Part shown: positions 8,623 to 18,302 of the stretch, in pieces
How the letters are laid out: each line of letters begins with the position of its first letter
Position numbering within the stretch: position 1 is the stretch's first letter
NCBI RefSeq assembly: GCF_003970865.1
Contig: NZ_RXLZ01000042.1
Span: 1 to 44,095 of the forward strand
Length of the DNA: 44,095 bases
Source: Stenotrophomonas maltophilia
GTDB taxonomy: Bacteria > Pseudomonadota > Gammaproteobacteria > Xanthomonadales > Xanthomonadaceae
Reading direction: 5' to 3'
The notes under the pieces: model-generated
Told to the model about the DNA's origin: nothing
Seen by the model: the letters and a program-made list of their open reading frames with translations, nothing else
Databases searched by the model: none
Position numbers and translations under genes: made by a program

Positions 8623-10184
8623 TCCGGGCGCCCGCCAGCGCGGCGCAGGCGGTCTTCGAACGCTGGCAGCTCGGCCAGGTCCGGTTGCAGCAAACGGGCC
8701 TGTTCGGCGGCATGCGCCGCGAAAGCCAGGTCGCCGTTGCCGAGCCGTTCGCTGCCGATCGCCAGCCAGCGCTGGGCCAGGCGCAGGCGCGCCGAGGGGA
8801 GCCCGGCCGCGGTCGGCGACAGCGTCTGCCAGGCCTGCAGGCAGGCACCTGCGGCCTGCACGCGGTTCTGCCGCAGGTTGTCGTCGAAGCAGCGGCGACT
8901 GGCGGGCAGCAGCCGCGCTGCGGCAGCCTTCACCCGCGCATCGCGAGGCGCCAGTGACTGCGCCTCGCGCAACGCGTCGAACGCACTGTGGCCGGGGGGG
9001 CTGATCCATTGCCCGGCACGTTCGGCGCGCTCGATCCTGCGCAGGTGGTCGCGCAGTTGGCGCTCGCGCTGCGTGTTGCTGACCGCCGGCTGCTGCAGCG
9101 CCTTCTGCGCCTGTTGTGCGCGCTGCAGGCGTTGCGCGAGCTGCTGTTGCGCGGCCGGCGAAGCACCCAGTTCCGCCGCCAGCGCGGCATCGGCCTGCGC
9201 CGCTTCGAACTGGAAATCGTCGGCATGCTTCTGGCTGCGTGCCAGCACCGCCTGCAAGGTCTGTTCGCGGCCGCGCTGGGCACTGGAATCATCAACCACC
9301 ACTGCCAGCACGGCGAGGAATCCCTTCGCTGCGGATTCCAGCTGCCGGCGCTGCAAAGCGCGCTGAGCCTGGCGCAGGCGCTGGTCGACAGCCTGTGCCA
9401 ATGCTTCCTGGCTGGCGGGCAGATCGGCATGGCCGGCATCGAACTGGCGCGCACGCTGCAGTATCGCGGCTGCCTCGGCCAGCTCGCCGCGCCCGGCCAG
9501 GATGCGGGCCTGCTGCAGCAGATCGCTCAGTGCGTCCTCGCGACCTTCCAGCGCCGGGAGATTGTCCGGCTGCAATGCCAGGATGCGCTGGAACAGGGGC
9601 AGCGCGCTGCTGTCACCTTCGTCCAGCCGGCCCGCTGCAAAGGCGTTGCGCGCCTGCGCCAGCAGTGCACCGATGCCGGCACCTGCACTGCGCCGGGCCT
9701 GCAGCTGGCGTGCCACGGCGTCAGCATCGCCCTGCGGCACCTGCAGCTCCCGGGCCAGTGCCAGCGCCTGCGCACTGCCCTCGAGGTCGTTGGTCTGCAG
9801 TTTTTCGCTGGCCTGCTGCAGGGCCGCGGCGCCGGTACGGGCCAGCCCTTCGCGAGCCTGAGGACGATCACCATCCAGCGCCAGCACGGCCTGGTAGCGC
9901 TCGCGTGCACCACTGCCATCGGCGGCACTCAGCCGGCCCGCCGCCAGTGCGCGATCGCCTTCGGCCAGCAGCTGTTCGATCTGCGGCTCATCCCAGAACC
10001 AGTCGGCCAACGGCTTGCGCAGCAGCACCAGCAGTACGAACACCGCCAGCGCCGCGAGCAGCGCCCAGCGCCACACCCGGCGCGCGTGGCGTGCCTGCAG
10101 CCACCACCAACGGCCTTCGCGGCGGACGCGGTCCAGCGCAGGATGTTCAGCGCCATGCGGGCGATGCGGGGGCTCGCGTTCCAT
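8619..10184 (-). CDS. Membrane-anchored helical repeat (TPR-like) protein
   Basis: A 521-residue protein of unknown function. The N-terminus is basic, one hydrophobic segment (about residues 38-56) anchors it, and the rest is a long run of alanine/leucine/arginine/glutamine-rich helices in repeating helix-turn-helix units such as ALAAGRLSAADG, AFAAGRLDEGDS and ILAGRGELAEAA. This suggests TPR-type solenoid repeats facing the periplasm. It lies 30 bp downstream of relA and is probably in its transcript. Its TAG stop shares bases with the TAA stop of the convergent glycosyltransferase gene. No catalytic motif is visible. A scaffold role is likely, but the partner is unknown. Confidence 0.7.
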   Translation of the reverse strand: MEREPPHRPHGAEHPALDRVRREGRWWWLQARHARRVWRWALLAALAVFVLLVLLRKPLADWFWDEPQIEQLLAEGDRALAAGRLSAADGSGARERYQAVLALDGDRPQAREGLARTGAAALQQASEKLQTNDLEGSAQALALARELQVPQGDADAVARQLQARRSAGAGIGALLAQARNAFAAGRLDEGDSSALPLFQRILALQPDNLPALEGREDALSDLLQQARILAGRGELAEAAAILQRARQFDAGHADLPASQEALAQAVDQRLRQAQRALQRRQLESAAKGFLAVLAVVVDDSSAQRGREQTLQAVLARSQKHADDFQFEAAQADAALAAELGASPAAQQQLAQRLQRAQQAQKALQQPAVSNTQRERQLRDHLRRIERAERAGQWISPPGHSAFDALREAQSLAPRDARVKAAAARLLPASRRCFDDNLRQNRVQAAGACLQAWQTLSPTAAGLPSARLRLAQRWLAIGSERLGNGDLAFAAHAAEQARLLQPDLAELPAFEDRLRRAGGRPD

Positions 10185-10214
10185 GCGTGCAGGGTAGCCG
10201 GGGCAGCGTGAAGC

Positions 10215-12371
10215 TCAGCCGAGGCGACGCGCCTCGCTCACGCCGGGCAGCGCATCCAGCTTGCCCAGCAGGGTCGACAGCTGGCCGTAGTCGCTCACCT
10301 TCAGACGCAGGCGCAGGTGGGCACGGCCACTGTTGCGTACGTTGTCACTGTGGATGTCGAGCACGTAGGCGTCTTCCTGGGCGATCAGGTTGGTGATGTC
10401 CTTCAGCAGCCAGCGGCGGTCGACTGCAGTGACCACCACGTCCACTTCGTAGCCGCCGCCAGCCTGGCCCCACTCCACCGGCAGGATGCGCTGCGGGCTG
10501 GTGGCTGCCAGCCGGGCCAGCGCGGCACAGTCTGCACGATGCACGGTGACACCGCGGCTACGGGTCAGGTAGCCGACGATCGGCTCGCCAGCCACCGGCT
10601 GGCAGCAGCGTGCCAGCTGTACCAGCAGGTTGCCCACGCCCTGCACGGTGAACTTGGACTTGCCCAGGTTCTCGCGGCGCGCGGTCGGCCGCGGCAGGGT
10701 CGGCGCGGGCGCTGGCTGGCTCGCTGCACGTTCGGCTTCCAGCAGGGTACGGCTGACCTGGTTCGGGCCGGTATCGCCCAGCGCCACCTGGATGTAGAGG
10801 TCATCAACGCTGTCGGCATGGAACTTCTTCGCCGCCACCGCCAGATCCGAATGCTGCAGGCCCAGACGCTTCAGCTCGCGCTCGAGCAGTTCGCGCCCGG
10901 CCTGCACGTTGCGCGCGCGGTCCAGCTTGTGGAACCAGCTGCGCACCTTCTCCCGCGAGCGGTTGCTGGCCAGGAAGCCGTTGGCCGGCATCAGCCAGTC
11001 GCGGCGCGGGTCGGCCTCCTTGCCGGTCAGGATCTCGACGCGGTCGCCGCTGCGCAGGCGATAGGTCAGCGGCACGATGCGACCGTTGACCTTGGCGCCG
11101 CGGCAGCGGTGGCCAACCATGGTGTGCACCTGGTAGGCGAAATCGAGCGGCGTGGCGCCCTGCGGCAGGTCCAGCACCTCATCCTTCGGGCTCAGTGCAT
11201 AGACCCGGTCCTCGGTCAGCTCGGCATCGAGCGCCCCGGCCAGTTCATTGCCCTGCCCGTCCTGCGCCTGCTCCAGCAGCTGGCGCATCCAGGTGATCTT
11301 GCGGTCGAAGGACTTCTCCGCGCCCTTGCCGCCTTCCTTGTACTTCCAGTGCGCGGCCACGCCCAGCTCGGCCTGCGAATGCATCTCGTGAGTACGGATC
11401 TGCACTTCGATGGTGCGCCCTTCCGGGCCGACCACGGCGGTATGCAGCGAACGGTAGTCGTTGGCCTTCGGGCGGGCGATGTAATCGTCGAACTCGCTCG
11501 GCACCGGCGCCCAGAGTGCATGCACCACGCCCAGCGCGGCGTAGCAGCCGGCGACATCGTCAACCATGACGCGCACCGCACGGATGTCGTACAGCTGGTC
11601 GAACGCCAGCCGCTTCTTCTGCATCTTCCGCCAGATGCTGTAGATGTGCTTCGGGCGGCCACTGACCTCGGCCTTGATGCCCTGCGCGACCAGCTCGCGC
11701 GACAGCACCTTCTTGACGTTCTCGACGTAACGCTCGCGGGCGATGCGGGTTTCGTCCACCTCCCGCGCAATGCGCCGGTAGGTCTCCGGTTCCAGGTGGC
11801 GGAACGCCAGGTCCTCCAGTTCCCACTTCAGCTGCCAGATGCCCAGCCGGTTGGCCAATGGCGCGTGGATGTCGCGTGTCAGCTGCGCCAGCGCGCGGCG
11901 TTGCTCGTCATCCAGCTTGTCGGCCGCACGCATGCGCGCCAGCTGCCGGGCCAGCAGGATGGGCACCACCCGCAGGTCGCGGATGATCGCCAGCAGCAGC
12001 CGGCGCAGGCCCTCGCTGTTGCGCCCTGCCTCACGGCCGGCATGCAGCGCCCAGACCGGGTCGGCGGCGTCCTGGCCATCAAGCAGGCCGATCACCGCGG
12101 CCTTGTGGTTGCCCAGCGGCAGCTGTTCCAGGCTCGCCCGCAGGCCAGGCAGGTCGAACAGCAGGGCCGCGACCACCGCGCCTTCGTCGGCGGAGAGCAT
12201 CGCCAGTGCGTCGAGGGTGTCACCCAGCACCGACCAGCTGGCGCGCATCTGGTGATCGCACTCCGGTGCTTCCCAGTGCCCGCGCAGGGCCTGGCGCAGC
12301 GGAGCAGGCAGCACGGCTGCCGAGGGACGGTTCAACAAGGCATCCAGGCCGGGGACGGAAGCGCGGTTCAC
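10215..12371 (-). CDS. relA: GTP pyrophosphokinase RelA, (p)ppGpp synthetase
   Basis: A 718-residue long RSH protein that makes (p)ppGpp from ATP and GDP/GTP when ribosomes stall on uncharged tRNA. The N-terminal hydrolase region (residues 1-190) lacks the HDxxED metal site and is degenerate. The synthetase domain has GRPKHIYSIWRKMQKK (about 238-253) and EFDD at 293-296. EFDD is the acidic motif of monofunctional RelA enzymes, whereas bifunctional SpoT/Rel has RxKD. A TGS domain (VYALSPKDEVLDLPQGATPLDFAY), a cysteine-bearing region (ARCCQPVAGEPI) and a C-terminal ACT domain follow. It is therefore a synthetase-only RelA. A membrane repeat protein gene follows 30 bp downstream. Confidence 0.96.
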   Translation of the reverse strand: MNRASVPGLDALLNRPSAAVLPAPLRQALRGHWEAPECDHQMRASWSVLGDTLDALAMLSADEGAVVAALLFDLPGLRASLEQLPLGNHKAAVIGLLDGQDAADPVWALHAGREAGRNSEGLRRLLLAIIRDLRVVPILLARQLARMRAADKLDDEQRRALAQLTRDIHAPLANRLGIWQLKWELEDLAFRHLEPETYRRIAREVDETRIARERYVENVKKVLSRELVAQGIKAEVSGRPKHIYSIWRKMQKKRLAFDQLYDIRAVRVMVDDVAGCYAALGVVHALWAPVPSEFDDYIARPKANDYRSLHTAVVGPEGRTIEVQIRTHEMHSQAELGVAAHWKYKEGGKGAEKSFDRKITWMRQLLEQAQDGQGNELAGALDAELTEDRVYALSPKDEVLDLPQGATPLDFAYQVHTMVGHRCRGAKVNGRIVPLTYRLRSGDRVEILTGKEADPRRDWLMPANGFLASNRSREKVRSWFHKLDRARNVQAGRELLERELKRLGLQHSDLAVAAKKFHADSVDDLYIQVALGDTGPNQVSRTLLEAERAASQPAPAPTLPRPTARRENLGKSKFTVQGVGNLLVQLARCCQPVAGEPIVGYLTRSRGVTVHRADCAALARLAATSPQRILPVEWGQAGGGYEVDVVVTAVDRRWLLKDITNLIAQEDAYVLDIHSDNVRNSGRAHLRLRLKVSDYGQLSTLLGKLDALPGVSEARRLG

Positions 12372-12501
12372 AGCATCGAGCAGGCAAGACAGAGGCCTCT
12401 ACACTAGCGCCGGCGCCGTTCAGGGACAATCACCGCGGCCACCATCACCCGGCATGAAGACATACCGCTACACTCGCGGGCAAACCCAGGAGAGTCCCGA
12501 C

Positions 12502-13038
12502 ATGTCCTCGATCGTCCCGCGTTTCCGCCTACGGCTGCTGGCCTGTGCCGCACTGCTGCTGTCCCTGTCGGCGCCTGCGCTGGCCCAGCGCGTGGTGGAG
12601 GGTGACCTGCAGCAGCAGATGTCGCCGGCCGAGTTCAAGGCTGCTGGCCTGGACAAGCTCAGCGCGCAGGAACTGGCCACGCTGAACCGCTGGCTGCAGG
12701 GCAAGGTCGAAGCGGCCACCACCCAGGCGGTTGCCGCCGTACGGGAATCGGCGCGCGAGGAAGGCCGTCAGGAAGTGATCGTGAAGAATCGCGGCTTCTT
12801 CGATTTCGGCAGCAGCGAGCCGATCACCGGCGTGCTGCAGGGCGAATTCCGCGGCTTCGGCAAAGGCCGCGTCTACGTGCTGGACAACGGCCAGGAATGG
12901 GAGCAGACCGACACTTCCACGACCCCAGGGGTACGCAAGCAGTCGCCAAACGTCAGTATCAAGCCCGGAATGCTCGGTGTCTGGTACATGAAGATCGAAG
13001 GCGTGAACGTTCAACCGAAGGTGCGCCGTACCAAGTAA
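12502..13038 (+). CDS. Secreted protein of unknown function
   Basis: A 178-residue exported protein. I place the start at ATG 12502 because AGGAG lies 7-8 nt upstream and it gives a clean signal peptide, MSSIVPRFRLRLLACAALLL then SLSAPALAQ with cleavage after ALA. The open frame runs further up to 12454 but that start has no such support. After a helical, charged stretch (residues 30-90) comes a probable beta-rich domain with FRGFGKGRVYVLDNGQEWEQ and a short basic tail. I do not recognise a named family. It is divergent from relA, with a shared intergenic region of about 130 bp. Confidence 0.75.
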   Translation: MSSIVPRFRLRLLACAALLLSLSAPALAQRVVEGDLQQQMSPAEFKAAGLDKLSAQELATLNRWLQGKVEAATTQAVAAVRESAREEGRQEVIVKNRGFFDFGSSEPITGVLQGEFRGFGKGRVYVLDNGQEWEQTDTSTTPGVRKQSPNVSIKPGMLGVWYMKIEGVNVQPKVRRTK

Positions 13039-13112
13039 CGGCTTATCCGTCCTGTGGGGCCTGGCGGATGCTCGGCTGCTTTCCGATGGACCGCCAGCGT
13101 CCATCGCCAGCA

Positions 13113-13135
13113 GTCGAGCGCCGGCTCGGCTCTAC
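13113..13135 (-). repeat. GTAG (SMAG-like) short palindrome
   Basis: A hairpin GTCGAGCGCCGGCTCGGC ends in CTAC, which is GTAG on the minus strand. It lies between the convergent 12502-13038 gene and hrpA, the typical intergenic 3'-end position for these repeats. Confidence 0.6.
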
Positions 13136-13145
13136 AGGACCGGAT

Positions 13146-16100
13146 TCACGCCTGGCGCAATGCGGTCACCCGCTGCGCCAGCTTCTTCGCCGAAATGCCG
13201 GTGCGTGCACCCAGCTCCTGCGCGAACAGTGACACCCGCAGCTCTTCCAGATCCCAGCGCAGCGCCTGCCATTGCGGACGCTCGCGCAGGCCCTGCTGCT
13301 CACCCACTTCCAGCGCTTCCAGGAACGGATGCAGTTCCAGCATGCGTGCCTGGTCACGTGGCGGATCACGCTTGGCACGCTCGGTGCGCAGGATCATCGC
13401 TTTCAGATAGCGTGGGTACTGCGCCAGCGCGTCGGCTGGCGTATCGCGCAGGAAGCCGGGATGGATCAGGCCGACCAGCTGCGCTTCCATGTCGTCCAGG
13501 TTGCCGCGCGCCCAGCCCATCAACGGCGCTTCCAGCATCGGCTTGAGTTCCGCCACCAGCGCCAGGATGGATTCAGCCAGCTTCAGTCGCGACATGGCCT
13601 CACCGAACAGGGCCTTGGCCGCATGCTCGCGTCGATGCTCGAAGGTAGCCGCATCGCGGATGTCTTCCAGGCCCTCGGCCAGCACCGCGTTCATCGCCGC
13701 ATCGACCAGGTCACCGCGCAGGCGCTCCTGCGATTCGATCGCGGCATACAGCAGGCCGGTCTTGGCCCCAACCGGCAACTGCTTGCGTGCCTGCTTCACC
13801 TTCTCGGCCAGGGCGATTTCCAGCAGGCGGCGTACGCCCAGCGGATGGGCCTCCTGCGCCTGCTGCCGATCGGCGAAGATGCGCAGCGCAACGCTGTCGC
13901 CCTCGTCCAGCAACGCCGGATAGGCCGGTACACCGGCCTCGCCAGGCACCTGCAGCGGAACCGGTGTGGCCGGGAACGTGCGCAGCCCATCGGCCGCCAT
14001 CTCACGGCCGGCGCGTGCAGCGAAGGCATCGCCGGCACGACCGCCGAACTTCGCGCGCAGTGCGTCCAGATCACGCGACGTCGCCAGCACCTTGCCCTGC
14101 TCATCGCGCAGCCGCAGGTTCATGTGCAGGTGCGGCTCGATCGAACTAGGCTCGAAATCCAGCGCGGTCACCGTCGCGCCGGTTGCGCGTGACAGGAAAC
14201 GCGCCAACTCGCCGGTGATGGCATCGGCGCTGGGCTGCGGGAATGCCTCGTAGAACGCGCGACCGAAGTCCGGCGCCGGCACATAGTTGCGCCGCATCAC
14301 CTTGGGCAGGCTGCGGATCAGTGCCGAGGCCTTGTCGGCGACGAAACCCGGCGCCAGCCAGCCCAGTTGCACCGGGTCCAGCGCGTTGAGCAGGTGCAGC
14401 GGCACGTCCAGCGTCACGCCATCATCGTCGGCACCCGGCTCGAAGCGGTAATGCAGCGGCAGCCGTGCCTGGCCCAGCGCCAGGTACTTCGGGTAGCGCT
14501 CCTGTTCGCTGCCCTCGCCCGGCAACAGGTCGACCAGCGACCAGTGCAGGGTCTTGCGCTGTTCCGGCGCCAGCCCCTTCCACCAGGTATCCAGCCCCGC
14601 CGCCGAATGGATCTGCGGCGGCACCCGGTCCAGGTACCAGCGCGCCTGCCAGTCCTCGTCGGCGACGATGCCGGCGCGGCGCAGCTTGGCTTCTTCCTCG
14701 CGGGCGATCTCCAGCACTTTCTGGTTGTCGGCCACGAAGCTGGCGCGGGTGTTGATCTCGCCGGTCACCAGTGCCTGGCGCACGAAGATGTCATGCGCTT
14801 CGCCCGGTTCGATGCGGCCGTAATGCACCGGCTTTTTCGGTGCCAGCACCAGGCCGAACAGGCTGATCTGCTCGGACGCCAGCACCTGTCCCTGCGCGCG
14901 CGACCAGTGAGGGTCGAAGTGCTTGCGCAACAGCAGGTGCGGCAGCTCGGCGATCACCCAGTCCGGCTCGATCGCGGCCAGGGTCATGCCCCACACCTTC
15001 TGCGTGTCCAGCAGGTTGGCCACCAGCAGCCACGGCGGCGGGCGCTTGGACAGCGCCGAACCCGGGAACGGCAGGAAGCGGCGCTGGCGTGGCGCCTGGA
15101 AATCGCCCTTCTCGGTACGGTGGCCGATCTGCGTCGGCAGGCCCGCCACCAGCGCCCGGTGCAGGGTCTGGTAGGCGGCGGCGCGCACGCGTTCGCTGAA
15201 ACCCCCACCGGCCGGCGCCTGTTCCTTCTGCGCGCGCACGGCCACCGGCGCCGGTGCGGCTTCAGCCTTGCCTTCGCGGGCCAGGCGCGCGGCGCGGTGC
15301 AGTTGGCCACGGGTGGCCTTCACCGCCGCCGCATCGTCCCGCGCCGGGGCCGGTGCGCTGCTGCCGGCCAGCAGCGGCGCCATCGACGCATCGATGGCCT
15401 CTTCCTTCCAGCCCAGTTCCTCGCACAGCAGCCGCAGTTGGCGATGCAGCTCGCGCCACTCGCGCATGCGCAGGAAGCCGAGGAAATGACGGCCACACCA
15501 GTCGCGCAGCTTGGACTGGGTCAGGTCTTCGTGGGCCTGCCGATAGGCATCCCACAGGCGCAGCACGCCAACGAACTCGGAGCGGCCATCGGCGAACTGC
15601 GCATGCGCGCTGTCGGCCGCACCACGCGCTTCGGGTGGGCGTTCGCGCGGGTCCTGGATGCCCAGGAACGAGGCGATCACCAGCATCGGCCGCAGGCAGC
15701 CGGCGGCCTGCGCAGCCACCAGCATGCGCGCCAGCTTCACGTCCACCGGCAGGCGTGCCATCTGCTTGCCGATGGTGGTCATGCGCCGTTCGGCGTCGAT
15801 CGCGCCCAGTTCGGTCAGTTGCTGCCAGCCATCGGCCACCGCACGCTCGTCCGGTGCCTCCAGGAACGGGAACTCCTCGATCCGGCCCAGGCCCAGCTGC
15901 AGCATGCGCAGGATCACCCCGGCCAGGCTGGAGCGGCGGATTTCCGGATCGGTGAACTCCGGCCGCGCCTGGAAATCGGCCTCGGCGTACAGTCGGTAGC
16001 AGATGCCCTCGGCGATACGGCCGCAGCGGCCCTTGCGCTGGTTGGCGCTGGCCTGCGAGATCGGCTCGATGTGCAGGCGGTCCAGCTTGTTGCGCGGGCT

Positions 16101-17231
16101 GTAGCGCTTGACGCGGGCGAAGCCCGGATCGACCACGTAGCGGATGCGCGGCACCGTCAGCGAAGTTTCCGCCACGTTGGTGGCCAGCACGATGCGCCGG
16201 TTCGGCCCAGGATTGAACACCCGGTCCTGGTCCTGGTTGGACAGGCGCGCGTACAGCGGCAGCACCTCGGTATTGCGGTACTTGCGCCGTTCCAGCGACT
16301 GGTGCGCATCGCGGATCTCGCGCTCGCCCGGCAGGAAGATCAGCACGTCGCCGCGCGCATCCAGGCGGGTGATCTCGTCGATGGCCGACACGATGGCGTC
16401 GTTGACGGTGCGTTCGCCCTGGTCTTCGCCCTCGCCTTCCAGCGCGCGGTAGCGCACTTCCACCGGGTAGGTGCGGCCTTCGACGCTGATCACCGGCGCA
16501 TTGTCGAAATGCTGGGCGAAGCGTTCGGTGTCGATGGTGGCCGAGGTGACGATCAGCTTCAGGTCCGGGCGCTTGCGCAGCAGCTGCTTCAGGTAGCCCA
16601 GCAGGAAGTCGATGTTGAGGCTGCGTTCGTGCGCCTCGTCGACGATGATCGTGTCGTAGTTCGACAACCAGCGGTCACTGGCGATCTCCGCCAGCAGGAT
16701 GCCGTCGGTCATGAACTTGATGCGGCTGTCTTCGCTGACCTTGTCGTTGAAGCGCACCTGGTAGCCCACCAGCTGGCCCAGTTCGCTCTGCAGCTCCTGC
16801 GCCACGCGGCTGGCCACCGCACGTGCGGCAATCCGTCGCGGCTGGGTGCAGCCGATCATGCCAGCCTGGCCACGGCCCGCGGCCAGGCACAGTTTCGGCA
16901 GCTGGGTGGTCTTGCCCGAGCCGGTTTCACCGGCGATCACCACGACCTGGTGGTCGCGGATCAGCTCGATGATGGCATCGGCTTCACGCGCAATCGGCAG
17001 CTGCGGGTCCAGAGTAATGGACGGCTGCTGCTGCGCCCGTGTCATCCGGCGCTGCACCGACGCCTGCAAGGCCTGCTCGAAGGTGGCGGCCAGTGCCGCA
17101 TCCTGTGGCTTGGCCTGGCAACGCGAGAGCATCCCCAGCAATCGGCCCCGGTCGCGGCTCATGGCGCCGTCGATGGCGGCGCGCTGTTGGCGCAGGCGGG
17201 GCGGCGGATTTTTATCGATAGAGTTCATCAA
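13146..17231 (-). CDS. hrpA: ATP-dependent RNA helicase HrpA
   Basis: A 1361-residue DEAH-box helicase, the normal size for HrpA. After an N-terminal helical segment come Walker A GETGSGKT (residues 101-108), DEAH (198-201) in TIIVDEAHERSLN, the SATIDT motif III, and helicase motifs V and VI (TNVAETSLTV and QRKGRCGR). The winged-helix and OB-fold region and the long C-terminal DUF3418 domain fill the rest. In E. coli HrpA acts in mRNA processing and rescue of stalled ribosomes. It is divergent from dps with only 83 bp between the two starts. The product sits alone on its transcript as far as can be seen. Confidence 0.95.
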   Translation of the reverse strand: MMNSIDKNPPPRLRQQRAAIDGAMSRDRGRLLGMLSRCQAKPQDAALAATFEQALQASVQRRMTRAQQQPSITLDPQLPIAREADAIIELIRDHQVVVIAGETGSGKTTQLPKLCLAAGRGQAGMIGCTQPRRIAARAVASRVAQELQSELGQLVGYQVRFNDKVSEDSRIKFMTDGILLAEIASDRWLSNYDTIIVDEAHERSLNIDFLLGYLKQLLRKRPDLKLIVTSATIDTERFAQHFDNAPVISVEGRTYPVEVRYRALEGEGEDQGERTVNDAIVSAIDEITRLDARGDVLIFLPGEREIRDAHQSLERRKYRNTEVLPLYARLSNQDQDRVFNPGPNRRIVLATNVAETSLTVPRIRYVVDPGFARVKRYSPRNKLDRLHIEPISQASANQRKGRCGRIAEGICYRLYAEADFQARPEFTDPEIRRSSLAGVILRMLQLGLGRIEEFPFLEAPDERAVADGWQQLTELGAIDAERRMTTIGKQMARLPVDVKLARMLVAAQAAGCLRPMLVIASFLGIQDPRERPPEARGAADSAHAQFADGRSEFVGVLRLWDAYRQAHEDLTQSKLRDWCGRHFLGFLRMREWRELHRQLRLLCEELGWKEEAIDASMAPLLAGSSAPAPARDDAAAVKATRGQLHRAARLAREGKAEAAPAPVAVRAQKEQAPAGGGFSERVRAAAYQTLHRALVAGLPTQIGHRTEKGDFQAPRQRRFLPFPGSALSKRPPPWLLVANLLDTQKVWGMTLAAIEPDWVIAELPHLLLRKHFDPHWSRAQGQVLASEQISLFGLVLAPKKPVHYGRIEPGEAHDIFVRQALVTGEINTRASFVADNQKVLEIAREEEAKLRRAGIVADEDWQARWYLDRVPPQIHSAAGLDTWWKGLAPEQRKTLHWSLVDLLPGEGSEQERYPKYLALGQARLPLHYRFEPGADDDGVTLDVPLHLLNALDPVQLGWLAPGFVADKASALIRSLPKVMRRNYVPAPDFGRAFYEAFPQPSADAITGELARFLSRATGATVTALDFEPSSIEPHLHMNLRLRDEQGKVLATSRDLDALRAKFGGRAGDAFAARAGREMAADGLRTFPATPVPLQVPGEAGVPAYPALLDEGDSVALRIFADRQQAQEAHPLGVRRLLEIALAEKVKQARKQLPVGAKTGLLYAAIESQERLRGDLVDAAMNAVLAEGLEDIRDAATFEHRREHAAKALFGEAMSRLKLAESILALVAELKPMLEAPLMGWARGNLDDMEAQLVGLIHPGFLRDTPADALAQYPRYLKAMILRTERAKRDPPRDQARMLELHPFLEALEVGEQQGLRERPQWQALRWDLEELRVSLFAQELGARTGISAKKLAQRVTALRQA

Positions 17232-17314
17232 TCGGTTCGTTCAAAACTTTGAAAGCGACCAGTCATCACGACCGGTTTATTGTGAAGGCCAACGATTCCA
17301 CAAGGAGGAACCCC

Positions 17315-17863
17315 ATGGCGAAGACCAAGAGCACGACCAAGGCCAAGACCGGCAAGCAGAAGCTTGCAGCGGCGGCAGCGTCGGCGCCGAACATCGATAT
17401 CGGGATCACCCAGGGCGACCGCAAGAAGATCGCCGACGGTCTGTCGCGCTTCCAGGCCGATGCGTTCACGCTCTACCTGAAGACGCACAACTTCCACTGG
17501 AACGTGACCGGGTCGATGTTCAACTCGCTGCACACCATGTTCGAGACGCAGTACACCGAGCAGTGGGCGGCACTGGACGACGTGGCCGAGCGCATCCGCG
17601 CGCTGGGCTTCAATGCCCCGGGCTCCTACCGGGAATTCGCTGCGCTGACCTCGATCGCCGAGGAACCGGGCCTGACCGACAGTGCGGACTGGCGTGAAAT
17701 GGTACGCCAGTTGGTGGTCGCCAACGAAGCGGTCTGCCGTACGGCACGTGAAGTGCTGGAGGTGGCGGCCAAGGGTGACGACGCCCCGACCGAGGATCTG
17801 ATGACCCAGCGGCTGCAGACCCACGAGAAGTACGCCTGGATGCTGCGCTCACTCCTCCAGTAA
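17315..17863 (+). CDS. dps: Dps family DNA-binding ferritin-like protein
   Basis: The 182-residue product fits Dps, a dodecameric ferritin-like protein that oxidises and stores iron and coats DNA under stress. The ferroxidase ligands are visible as THNFHWNVTG (His58, His61) and DDVAERIR (Asp88/89, Glu92). The N-terminal tail is long and lysine rich (MAKTKSTTKAKTGKQK), as in DNA-condensing members. The start at 17315 is fixed by a perfect AGGAGG at 17303-17308; the frame is open further upstream but unsupported. A clear OxyR site was not found in the 83-bp region shared with hrpA. A repeat-filled gap separates it from recQ. Confidence 0.93.
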   Translation: MAKTKSTTKAKTGKQKLAAAAASAPNIDIGITQGDRKKIADGLSRFQADAFTLYLKTHNFHWNVTGSMFNSLHTMFETQYTEQWAALDDVAERIRALGFNAPGSYREFAALTSIAEEPGLTDSADWREMVRQLVVANEAVCRTAREVLEVAAKGDDAPTEDLMTQRLQTHEKYAWMLRSLLQ

Positions 17864-17954
17864 GGGTTGGGAGTGTTCGGCAGGGCTGCGCCCTGCACCC
17901 GCAGAGGCAACTGCAACGGCAACAGCCGGAGCAAAAGCTGGTTTCCTGTGGGTT

Positions 17955-18056
17955 GGCGGGGTGGGTCCGGTGGCAGGGGACGCCGTAAACCCGTCCTTGG
18001 GGGCTTGGCCGCGGCATCCATGCCGCGGACACCCCTGCCACCGGACCCACCCCGCC
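17955..18056 (+). repeat. Large palindromic element C (25-bp arms)
   Basis: Arms 17955-17979 and 18032-18056 are perfect 25-bp reverse complements. The 52-nt loop begins ACGCCGTAAACCCGTCC and carries the inner hairpin GCGGCATCCATGCCGC, as in element A, while the inner part of each arm differs from that of A. Confidence 0.9.
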
Positions 18057-18096
18057 TTCGACAGTTTTCCGCGATCTGCCGGAACAGCGTCCGCTC

Positions 18097-18176
18097 TGGT
18101 AGGTGTCGACCTTGGTCGACACGGATGAATTCATTCGATATCTGACAGATGTGTCGACCAAGGTCGACACCTACCA
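18097..18176. repeat. Paired GTAG inverted repeat
   Basis: Two 26-bp arms, 18097-18122 and 18151-18176, are perfect reverse complements around a 28-nt spacer. Each arm holds its own small hairpin GTCGACC-TT-GGTCGAC next to a GTAG head. This matches head-to-head SMAG dimers. It occupies the centre of the C/D composite. Confidence 0.85.
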
Positions 18177-18198
18177 ACAGCACACGGAATCTGTCGAG

Positions 18199-18302
18199 GG
18201 TGGGGCGGTGTGGGCTTGCAGGACCGTTGGCGCCATGGATGGCGCCATCGAGCCCCCAAGGACGGGTTTACGGCGTGTCCTGTAAGCCCACACCGCCCCG
18301 CC
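18199..18302 (-). repeat. Large palindromic element D (26-bp arms)
   Basis: Arms 18199-18224 and 18277-18302 pair over 26 bp with two G-T wobbles. The 52-nt loop on the minus strand starts ACGCCGTAAACCCGTCC and has the inner hairpin GGCGCCATCCATGGCGCC, like element B. Confidence 0.9.

Noticed and set aside
7111..9009. Minus-strand open frame of about 630 codons over the glycosyltransferase
   Set aside because: The plus-strand glycosyltransferase has clear GT2 and GT4 motifs; the antisense frame has none.
14367..17252. Very long plus-strand open frame (about 960 codons) opposite hrpA
   Set aside because: It lies antisense to a complete HrpA with all helicase motifs. The product has no recognisable domain and its composition is that of a shadow frame.
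17217..17260. Possible OxyR site between hrpA and dps
   Set aside because: Only one ATAG-like half is present. The four spaced half-sites of an OxyR box are not found.
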